A DNA stretch of 64,000 nucleotides, taken from NCBI GenBank assembly GCA_029204225.1, contig CM055100.1, positions 33,633,645-33,697,644 of the forward strand, read 5' to 3'. Position 1 is the first letter of the stretch. Each line of letters opens with the position of its first letter. The notes under the pieces were generated by a model that was given only the letters and a program-made list of their open reading frames with translations, made no database searches and had not been told where the DNA came from. Both the position numbers and the translations under genes were made by a program. Positions 49,401 to 61,400 of the stretch are shown in pieces. The DNA is from Diphasiastrum complanatum (taxonomy: Eukaryota; Streptophyta; Lycopodiopsida; Lycopodiales; Lycopodiaceae).

Positions 49401-52400
49401 TACATTGTGATAACCAAAGCTGCATTCAGCTTGCGAGGAACCAGTCTATCATGCACGGACAAAACACATAGAGGTGGACCAGCATTTTATACGAGAGAAA
49501 GTGCACAGTGGGGAGATCGAGCTAGTTTATTGTGACACCAATGACCAAACAGCTGATATTTTTACTAAACCACTTAGTAAAGATAAGTTTGAAAAGTTCA
49601 GAACTTTGTTGGGTGTCAGTTTGAATAAAATTGCCATTAAGGGGGGGTGTTGAAGAGTAATGCCTATTTTACCCCTTCTTGGCTAAGCATTAGTTAAGTT
49701 GTACATAACTCATGGGGCATGTTTTAATTAAATGCATGAGACCCCCCCTTTTGTTAAGTTATGTAAATTAGTGCAAGTGGCCCACTTGGCCAAGTAGCTC
49801 ACTCCTATGGTTGACACCTAGACTTTCCATGCATGTAAAGGAGGTGCTTGCCTCACAAGGGATTTGGAGGACCCACGCCCTCCTCTCTCTCTCTAGCAAT
49901 TCATTTCTTCTTGAGACTTTTGAGTTTGTGAGATGCTCATGCAATTCTCCTTGTGTGTGATAGTTCCATAGCCAAGTTTTCTCAAGCTTTCATAGTTGAT
50001 CTAGCATTTGAGTTAAGATACTCCATAGCTAGGTCTTGTAAATCTTCAATTGCCCCATACTACCAACAGCCACACAAACCTGCGATGCAAGTATCTCACC
50101 AGCCCTAGAGGCTAGCAAGCTTAGAGAACAGAAATGTCCTCCCTAGCATATATGCACTGTGCACACCACCCACCACTCCCGGTTAGAATGAATAGCTTTG
50201 GAGAACTCCTGCGCATAGCTCCAACGAATCTCAATTTGATTTTCCACTGTCCGGAACGCAATTTCATTTTTTTTAGGTAGAAGCACTCATGGTTGGAAAA
50301 TTTTCTGAAAGTTTAGTTAGCATAATACGTTTATAGATACAGGTAGATAGATAACATGCAATACAATTTGGTTCAGATTTGATACCACTTTTCCTGTATA
50401 TAATATTTTGAAAGACACTCTTAATACTAAGTCAAAGTGATGGAACATGCTTGGTGCTAGACACCATCTTCCTTTCACTAACTTGATTCTTGTTGGCTTC
50501 AAATGTATCACGATTTCAATTCCTTTTCTTTGGAACTTTTAGATAAATGTAAATTAACATGCACATTTGGTTAAAAAATAGCTTCTATGAGTAAAGAAAG
50601 TGCAAACATAGATAAGTTCAGAATGCTAAACATACATAAACGAATGAGTATCTATGTCTATAGGTTCAGATCTAAATGATTTTTTTTGTTTGAGTGGACT
50701 AATCTTTTTGATAGATTACTTAGCTCATTTTTTTGAGAACACCCCTAAAAATTTCAAGAAAAAGCAAAATAATTCAAGCAAAAGTTCAATAAAAAAAAAT
50801 TTAGGATTTTTTTTTCCAATTCGGGAAACCCTAACCCTAATTCCCGGATTGCATTCCAAAATGCAGGCTGCGTCTAGTATGTAACTAATCATGTGTGCAG
50901 ATCATTTTTTCTCCCTTCAGCATTTACTTCTCCAAGGGTTGAATCAAGGAATCACATCTTCTATTCATCTCCTCTTTCCCATGTGTCTTCAAACTCTGAT
51001 TCATCTTTCCATTGAGCCACAATTATTTAGATGTACATTGTAGTCACCTAGTGAGATCCACCAGCAAAACTAATCTTCAAGATCAAGTTATCCACTCTAA
51101 CGAGTCATTCCTTTAACCGACTAGCATGAAAAAATAAATGAACTCTCGCTCCTAAAGCATGTATAGCTTCCTAATTAGCATGGTTGAGTTTCCTTCCAAT
51201 CTTATATGGACCCTCAATCCTTGGAGACAACTCATACTAATTTCCTATTTCAAGCACTTTCGTTTCTTTCATCCTACAAAAAGTTGTGCTGCATTATGCA
51301 CCTTGAGAAACTTGAGTCTAATGGAAACTAGCAAAAGTGGCTGAAAATATACATATGTTCAGATGAGCAATTTCATCAATCCGCAATCGTTAATCTTGCT
51401 GCTATTGCAGAGGCTATGAATGAGACATGGGATCCTTGTATTAGAATGTGCATATCCAAAGCCATCACAGCTTACGCATGAGGTAGAGATCCAAGATTAA
51501 TGCCATGAGGCAGACACATATCTACTAGAGTTACATCCATTGGTTCACCAACTCATCTTTTGGTCTCTTCCATCCAAGAACAGGTAAGTGCTCCTATACT
51601 GGATGTTATAAATAACAGTTTTACAGCAGCTCCTCATTCGACATGACACTTGAAGTCAAAACAACCCTGTTACACATAAACTTAGATACCATAACTTCAC
51701 GTGTGGTTCCATCAAGGATGCTGCTTCTACATCATAGGAATGGTCAAAATGCATTCCTATTGTTCCGATTTATACATTTGTAGAGTGAGTGCCTGTTGGT
51801 GTTGATTAGCAAACATATTCCCTTTAGAAAGCTTGGGATCCTTGTGCACATCCGAATCCATTCCTTTCTGTTGCTATATTGCATTCATGGTCTATCAGAC
51901 TGGCTGGGAATGCATTTGAACCCAAAAAAAACATTATGTTGCTCAGCATTCACAGTTCCTTTGGGCAATGTGAGATCTATGTGCCCCTTCAAATCGATTC
52001 TACAACTATATAACGTTCTTGGTCCATACGACTTGATTGGGATACTTTCCTATCCAAAGTTGCTGCTACTGGTATATGCATTGTCCTCTAGCACTCTTCG
52101 TCCATCAAGGAGATATCATGTTAGTGCGATAATTTCAATCATGATAGAGATCTTCTTTATGGGCATAAGACAGCAAACTTTCTATGGGACACTGGAAAAA
52201 TCTTGTAATTGATTTGAGCCGATTCTTGTTGATGTTGTTCAGTATTCACAGTTCCTTTGGACAATGCGAGATCTATGTGCACCTCCAAATCCATTCCTTA
52301 CTAAAAATATATAACATTCTTGGTCGATAAGACTTGCTCGGGATGCATTTCTATCCAAAGTCGCTACTGCTGGTATATGTATTCTCCTCTAGCACTCTTA

Positions 52401-55400
52401 GTCCATCAAGGAAAGGTCATGTGCACGCAGAGTAATTTTATTTTCATGATACAGCACTTCTTTATAGTATATGGCAGCAAACTTTTTATGGGACACATTG
52501 GCAAAGTCTTGTTACTGGTATTTGGAAGCCACATTCTTACTAAGTGCCTGAGGCATCAGGTACATGTTGATGCTTTTTTCTAGTTCTCTTGGTTGACTGG
52601 TACGATATATGGCAGCAAACTTCTTATGACACAGATTGGAAGAGTCTTGTTTTTGGTATTTGGCACCTACACTCTAACTCCATGTTTGAGGCATAGCATA
52701 CATGTTGAGGCTTTTGTTGGTCCATTGGTACAGTGGGATGGTATATAGGCAACAGCAGTGTCTCTATTTGTTCAGCACAAGTATTGCAGTGTTGTTTGAT
52801 TCCATCAATCATGCAGCAGTTCCATTTGGCAATTTCATTAAGAGGAGATATCCCCTTGCAATCTAAACTATTATGCATCACACTATTGTTCCACTAGGAT
52901 TCTACTCCCATGCTTGTACCTCCATTTAGGTTCATATACATATGTACATTGAGCTTCCACAACATTGACCTTTGGCATATGTATCAACAGTGATATACCG
53001 CATCTGGCTTCCATTGTTGATTATTGTTCCATTCAGTTATTTCAACTCCATTAAAACAATAATATTTAGCACTTAAAGGCACAATATGAGACACTCATAT
53101 CACTTTACTTTCTTAAAAGTGTTCTCATAAGATAACATTCAACAGTGTTCTTGTAAGATAACATTCAACAGTGTTCAATTCCTAGTTTTCTCAATAAGTA
53201 TCCATGAGCCAGGCTTAAAGGTCTGGTTTCTGGCGGACCAACTTCACTTGGTCCCAATGTACGAATGACAATTTCAATACAAGTTAACTGAATAGATATG
53301 TAATAATAGCTGCCCATAGATATAATTTCATCATTTTTTGTCAGACTACAATTTAGTTCCTTGCAAACTTTTAATGCCCCAAGCTTCTTGATTACGGCAA
53401 ACATTGCTATTGTTCAGTGCTTAAACCTTGCAGCACAGTTGATGCAAGCACGGACTTCATGACAATTGTAAACAAATAAGCCAAACCTTGTATAGCATAG
53501 GGACAGCCTTTCAGCATCCAGATGAGCTGTCTTTTAGAATTTGCCAAAAAAAAAAAAGTGATCAAAGAGGAACATGCCACTTTAATCCAACTTCCAAAAC
53601 AAGATCACAAGCTGCAGGTCAGAATTGTCTTACAAGCTCAGAAGTGCGGAGTCCTGTGTGAGATGGTGCTTCAAAGCTTATATCTAGTTGGACAAGCTGC
53701 CGATCTGATTGACCACCCCAAGGCCCCTTGTAACTGTCAAAGACCTCATTGGTAGCATCATGTGCTTGAACACAATCAGAGCTCGTAGCAGAATCCGTAT
53801 TGAAGGGAAGGGCCATTGTTGTCACTTTTCCATTGATGAAATGAAAATTAGCAGCTCTTGTGTCATCACAGTGATCAGGAACAACTTTTGCAACAAGCAC
53901 AATTATTGGTATCTGCATAAACATTGATGTCAACACAGGCACGCTAGCTAAGGAGATGCATAGTCAGCTTCCTATCATTCTAGTAGACAAGAAGCTTTAC
54001 ATGCACGAGATGTCTGTGAGATTTATGTTGGAAACTAAGCACAGAGCAATTTTATATCATGATTAACTTGATTTCTGACCGAAGAATTTAGAATAACTTT
54101 TTTTAGCAAAAAGTTTTACATTTTGTTCTCCAACCAGAGCATTAATCTGTTAGAACCTCAAGAGGCTATCTACTCTTGGGATCTCATCTACTCCGAGTTC
54201 ATTTAAGCATATGTGAATGAATACAGATACATATGTATGCATGCCACCCTTTTGAGAATGCTGATAACATTTATGCAAAAAAAATTAATGAAAAAGGGAC
54301 TAACAAAATTGTAACACTTAACATATGGCATGTAACCTTTGTACAATAGTAGGGAGTAAAATTGTTGTAACAATAAAGGCAGGTTAACATATACAGATGT
54401 AAGAATTAGGGAGGGTAACATATATAGACGTAAGAATTAGGGAGGGTAGACTGTATCTACAAGCTACTAGTGACCAAATGGCAAAGAATCCAATACCAAT
54501 ACTCTAAAATGCTAGTAGTACTTTCCATTCAGACAACACTCACAAAATGGAATTGACTCAGATAACGAGCTAGCTGTGATACTTTCATACACATCTTCAA
54601 AAAGCTCCTAATTATTGCCATCTCTTCTACACAAACCAAATTGACACAGAAGACAAGCTAGACATGAACCAAAAAAGGGAGAGAAGAATCTCATCCGTGC
54701 CATGAAAAACAATGCGTAAGGACCATATTTAGACACTTAGAAATCTTGCACGGCACTTGCTGCAGTTAATATACCCAACAGTATACTAGTCTGTTGTTCC
54801 ACAATCTGGACCAAAAATTAAACATTTCTTTCAGCACATATGATGTCATACACAAAATGAGTTTGAGTGTGAGCATGACCATACCAAACTTTCGCTAGAC
54901 ATTATTTGGGACTACTTGGACAAGTTAAGAGAAATATATTACATGAAGCATCACATAAGTAGTGGAAAGCAAATCGTGGACAGCAAACCGATGATCATAA
55001 AATGATCTGCAACTAATATCGTTGTACAATCAACAGCTTGCCTCTACATGAGGTCATGGGTTTGACTCCAATCTGCCGCACAAATGAGGACATACAAGAG
55101 AACGAAAAAGTATCAATGTCATACAGAAAACTAGAAATGCATAAACTGAAGAAGTGCCCACAAAAAGTATAAATGCTAAAATATAAGCGGCAATATAAAA
55201 GGATATCAAGTCATTGACATTAGTCTCTTTGTGGCAATGTCAATAGTATCAAGGTATACAGATGGACAAAGAACACCATCTATCATCCATAATGACCCAT
55301 CATGGCTCTAACATGTACAACACCAAAGCTTCCAAAGGATACACTAACATGGACATCTAAGTCTTGATCTACCTACAGACTACAATACCCAAAAGTCCTT

Positions 55401-58400
55401 ATGTAAGGATCGCCTAGTGAAGATCCGACTAGATCCTGTTGCATGCAACCAAAAGGACACCTGTGGAGCAAATACCACCCAACCAACAAGAAATGGCTAG
55501 TCAATACCCTAACCACTTCACCCCCATGCCATGGTGAATGAATGCAAGAGCATTATAGCATGATCCTTGGAGCCAATTGCGTTGCTCCTTTGGGCACATT
55601 TACTTTGGATCTACAGCGACAAACACTCTCCTTTACACATGACAGTAGAGTCCCCATATCTTCACAGGCCTTGCTCCTACTTGGGATCCTCCATGACAAC
55701 AATTATGTCTTCTACAGCTCGTTGCTCCCTGATGGATAGGGCTTAACGGGGAGAGGATTATGGACACATATGTCCATATGTCCATATGATCGCCTTTACA
55801 TGCATCATTGATACATTATTATAGTGGCATCATTTACTATTATATTACGTTAAAAATTAGCATGTCACTTAATGTCTATTAATGAACACGCACTTTTAAA
55901 TGCATTTGATAGGCTGGACCAATATTCACAAGGTTCCTAACTGGGGCCCTAATATTTGAATTTCCATTATTCCCTCCAGTTAATTGAATATGCATAGCAA
56001 TTAAGGCTCCTCATTTGGTAGCCTGTTATTTTGGAGATCTCTCCTACTATTGCTCAGGTAGAGCTTTAGCCTCAGATTGTGATATTAGATTATGTTCTCA
56101 GGTAGAGAGCCTCATTTGTTGTCACTAATGTTTATGATGTGATGTCATATTTGATAGTGTTCATAACTTGAACAACATACATGGCTCTGCCAAAATCAAT
56201 GTAATCTGCCCAAGTGAAGTATACCAAACAAAAATGATTCAAACCTTGACATACAAATCAGCTTGTGCAATGAACTCTCCAAAATGCCCCATAGCATTTG
56301 AGTGCTTTGGAAGTTATTCGATGTAGTTGAATGACTCCTAGAGAAACTTTTGCAGCTCAATTGGCAAAGGCCAGTCATGCATGATATTCTTCATCATCTA
56401 AAGATGGTGTGTCTGTAGACGATGGCCTCATTAACTCATCTTAGCCTCCTGGACGTAAATGGAAGCAATGGCACTAGACGGGTCTACAACCCTTATCCCT
56501 ATGCTCTAGACTCTTACACTTAAAACCTAAGATCTTCTTATGGATATCCGTCATCTCCTATTGATTGTGCCAGTAAAGAATGTATAATGTGGTACATATG
56601 GAGAACTACTAGGACTAGTAGTAGTAGCAACAAAATAAGTAGCACATTGCAGTGGAGTTGCTCATGGTTTTAGCTTATAGGCTATGGAAGGTATCTATCG
56701 GTTTAGGTACTTATAATATAGAGCCAAAGACATAGCCTTTGAGATTGTGAAAGGTTGAAAAGAATCTGCATCACACTTGACTGTTCCCCTCAATCTAGTT
56801 GTATAATGAGATATGAGCTCATTAACACAAAGGTTTGAAAATAGATAGCAAATCTTTGCGAACCAACCATTCTACTTAGAAACATATCATGTCTACTACA
56901 AGCTAAAAGAAAGTACCTCTCTATCGAGCAAGCCCTTGCAAATTAGTTGTGGCATCTCTATTGTCCTTTTGAAGAACCCACCAATAGCATAAGGAAGATA
57001 TATGTGTAAAGCATCTTCTCTCTATGTCCTCCACCAAGCAAACGTTCTACCATGGCTCATTGCTACTCTGAATAAGTACTAAATCCAAGCCCACCAAGTA
57101 GAATATCACCTTAATGTTAGCTATTGAGGGATAAGATGCAACAATAGCTCACCAAGGCCTAGTCATTGGTAGCAAAACAGCAATCGTTAATAGAAGATGA
57201 TTAATGTTGGAACTATAGCTTGATATAATGATTCAAATGGATGGAGATGATCAATAGTAGAAGAAAAAGGCCTATAGCATTGTATGATCAAATGCCTAAT
57301 GAAACAAGACCCTCAATGGAATGCAAGCCTCTAAAGAAGTCGCAAGAAGAGGAAGACGGATCGTTGAGAAATGAAATGCATCAATAGAGATCAATTACTG
57401 TCAAGAAAAGATCTTCAGGAAATTGCCTAATGCCATGTTGCAAACAAGATAAAAGATAAAGCATCATATATACCAAAGATTAGACATGAAATGATACATC
57501 GCATAACAATCTTCAGCTAAAAAATATTTTATTCACATCAATAGCCACCACAAAGAGAGAAGAAAATAATGCATATGTCCTACAAAGGACTTATAATGAT
57601 TTGGGGGCCCTCATATGAATAATTCGAAATGCTACCACTACGGCTAATGTCACCAAGTGTTATCCAGAAGGATGGGCAAGTTAACAGAAGATCTCATAGC
57701 CTAGCAAGTACCACAAAGCATAAAACTATGAATAAGGCCCTTGAAATATTCAATGTGACAAATAGCAAAAGAATGTCTCAGGGTCTAACGACAACCCAAG
57801 TTATCATGTCCATATCCATAACATAACCACAAGACCAAGATACACCACCACTAATAGCTTGTCATATAATATATTTCTTCCACAATGTACTTTGTAAATG
57901 TGCCAATGACCACAATGACATGAACTTCTTGGCTTAAGAAGTTGCATCATTTCTCAATAAACTAAATGCAAAGCTACTTTATGTTCAGGACATATAAGAT
58001 TACCACATAGTTGAATGAATTGCTTTTGTCTCTTAACCATTGATTGGCACAACAAAGAAAATGTATGTTTTCTTCTTCAAACTGAACCTCAAATCCTTTA
58101 TCCCTCTCTTTGGCAACTCTTAGAATACTGTACAATCTGCAGACGAAATCATGCATATCAAGAATTTGGAAATTTAAGAAGACTTCACAACTGCAATATT
58201 CGCTTATTTTTTGTGCATGCAAAGAATTTGAAGCACAAAAGATTCTCTTGTGCTTCTCGTGCATAAACTTTTACTGCTTGCTAGAATGACTTCATGATAG
58301 GCTATTTGGAGTCGTAGAATGTACAAAAGCCCCAAGAAATTTCTAAAACTGGGGATAATATAATCTAGGAGATATATTTGGGAATTGGTTCCATAGTCAC

Positions 58401-61400
58401 AGCCCATATGCAGGATTGGAAAAAGGTGAATGATCTATTAATTTCTAACCTTGACCATTTCACCCCACTTGTTCAGTCTTACTCCATTTTGCTTCACCCA
58501 TTTCATCCAGGTGCAACACCATCTATTTAGTGCGATAACCACCATATGTAAGCTTGTCCATAACCTTGTTAAGATCCTAGGAGATAAAGCAAAAACTTGA
58601 AAAAAATTAACCTGATTGCACATAAAATATTGCAACCAATATGATGAAAAAGTGGCATATTATCATAGAAAATTTGCAAACGAGTTCTGAATTTTATATG
58701 TGAAAAGTATCTACAAAATGTAGCAGTGCAAATTAGTATACGCAAAACCAAAAGCCATTGACATAATCTAAAAGATCAACCGTGAGGCAAGCAGGCAATA
58801 ATACTAGTGAGGCAAGGTGACAACAATACGTTAAACTTTTAGCAAGAAATAGGTATGAGAACGAGTTACAAAAGCAATGGTTTGAGTGGAAAATCAACAG
58901 GAGTTTGGAAGCTTGGAGCAAAACAATTAAACTGCAACACAAGTCAATACGTTTTCATCCAACCACTAGCAGAAAGACGAAAGTAGCAACAGTAGACATC
59001 CTAGATATTGTTATTAGATGAAAATAACACTATATGAACTTGAGCCATCAGAGTACTTCTATCTAGGCTGCCTACAAGCATTGCCCAATAGTTTGTTAGC
59101 ACAAACTAAAAAAATGATGAAGCCAACTATACTGCTTACTGCTGTGTTTTCTATTGTCTTCAACGAGTCACTTTGCACCCAATCCTGATCCGCTAGGTAT
59201 CTTGCAGCATGCTGAAAAAAATGAAGAAAACATCCTACATCAAAAATTAAAACTCGATCAAGGAAATGAGCATATTACAATCGAAATTAGAGAACATGAC
59301 GAGGTACTCATACACAATCAAATGAAATCAGGTAGCAAGACGCATTAGAAAAAATAGACGCATTATACCCAAAAATATGAACATTTTTTGTATATGTATG
59401 ATGTCTGCTTTAGTAAATAGAATATACAATAGGTACAATATGTGTATATAAATATTGTAATATATGATTTAGTTTTTAGTGTATACATTTATATAACAAG
59501 CTATATAGTATATGTTGTGAAGTACTATGAGCCAACAATGTCATCTGAAAAAAACAATGATCTTGATATGGAGAACTAAGAGCATAACAAGACTCCTGAT
59601 AGAACCAACTACACAGCAAACTAGATAGATATCCCATGAATACCATGTGGTGATAGCACAATGGATGTAACACATAAAGACCACATGGCATCAATAGGGA
59701 ACCCCTTCTAAAAAACCACAACAAAGAATGGGTACTATATATATTAACTAATACAATAAGCTTTCTACTAGATATTTGGACCCATAACTGAATATAAGCA
59801 TGGTGTCCCTCAAATAGCATATGTGGCATAAGCTAGTTGAGCTAAGCAATATGCAATATCTATAGAATGTACATCATGATTCATGAGCCTCCTCTAAAAT
59901 ATGCACAAACAACTTGAAGTCATCGACATCATCCACATCAAGTAAGTAGATAGCAATGGCGACACTCAGTGGTTCTCAATAAACCCCACCCTCACGATTT
60001 GGGCTTTAACAATTAAAGCATAAAAACTTCTCATGAATCTCACACATCTCCTCTGAGCTATACCATTGAAGAATCTAGGACATGATGTAGGTAATGCCTG
60101 ACTAGCAGAAATAACAACATTAATAGCAACGACTAGGGAATTATAGACAGAAGCACTAACTAGTTAGTATACTTATGTTGTAAAGGTCAAAGACATGGCC
60201 AAGAGGACCTCTCAATCCATCTATGTGATATGACACAACGTAATAATTGATCTACTACAGTTATCATGTGCCAAACCTCTCAATCAAAGCCAAGCAAGCG
60301 AAGAAATAGAGGCAACCATCACATATACGTTGAAAAGAACAAAAGATAGCAAATAATCATTATATGCCATAAAGCTCATATCAAAAGGAAGCTCAAAAGA
60401 AGAGAGATTCCATTATTGAGAGTGTGAAGCACATGTGTTCATGTGATCGGAGACATGAGACCTAGCAAGATCAAATCCCAAGGCTCACAAAAGATAACAA
60501 AAAATTACTAGTTGCCATAAAGCTCATATCAAAATGAAGCTCAAAAGAAGAGGGATGGGAGTGTTTTCTATTGATAGTGCGTGTATTTGAAATGCTAGCA
60601 AGCTAGCAAAACATGTAGCTAATCTCAGTACAAACATTCGCAATCACATCAGCAAACTAGTCTGACTGTATGAAAATATATGGTCAAATGTGTGAATGTT
60701 TTTGGAAAGCTTGTATTCACACGTGCGAGTGCGAGCATTCTTGAAATTGATTAAACATATAGCTCCCCATCATATAAATATTCGCAGTACGGTCAATGAA
60801 CTATGCTTATCAGAGACTACCGTTTGGACATGTTTATCAGAGACTACCATTTGGACATGATTGCGAATGTTTACAAAAGGCCCGCATTCACATGAGAACT
60901 AGCAAGGCCTAAGGCTAACATTCACAAAGAGGAAAAGAAGATAGAGCTCCAAGTTCACTCAAATGCAAATGAGCCAAAAGAATTGTAAAAATGATGCCTA
61001 ATGCTTCTAAACATAACTATCTTGAGGTCTAGTTAGGCATTGTTAGCCCTTATTAAATCTTCTTTCAGCCCTTTTTGGCTTGTTATCCTTATTTAAGCCA
61101 CTTTGAGGGGTCTAAAGATGGAACCGCCTTCCTTACTAAGGCTAATAATTCCTTTTGGGCCCAACAAAGCTTACAATGGATGATATCACTCTCTTCTAAA
61201 CACCAATGTATTAAAAATACATGACACTCCCCCTACTTAAACATTTTTGTCTTTAAAAAATGAAGAGACTTGTTTGATAAGCTTGAATGCTCTAGTTTTG
61301 TGAATTAGGTGGTCACGGTTGAGGATGTCATGTCCAATTCATTTCCCTTACATTTGTGTTTTTGCATCTAGCTCTTCTATTGTATTCAACAACTCATGTA

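Larger units (their letters stand above)
44643..50048 (+). mobile_element. Nearly intact Ty1/copia retrotransposon in MEE44-like intron
   Basis: A 5.4-kb element with LTRs, TG..CA ends, perfect 5-bp target duplication ATTGC (44638-44642 and 50049-50053), primer-binding site, one long gag-pol ORF and polypurine tract. It lies antisense to the host gene, in the intron 44360-53633. The LTRs differ by three substitutions and one C-run indel over about 401 bp, so insertion is recent. Domain order (protease, integrase, RT, RNase H) fixes it as copia, not gypsy. The RNase H is frameshifted twice (or the read is wrong there). Confidence 0.97.

Noticed and set aside
50826-50843. AACCCTAACCCTAA as an interstitial telomere
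   Set aside because: Only two units of the plant telomere-like motif; expected by chance in such sequence.
53522-53927. Two plus-strand ORFs (53522-53755, 53709-53927)
   Set aside because: They are antisense shadows of MEE44-like exon f (53634-53912).
58438-58635. Minus-strand WMKWVKQNG as the exon after KETCLQ
   Set aside because: Poor match and no splice sites; the correct exon [12 protein letters not shown] lies at 59140-59211.
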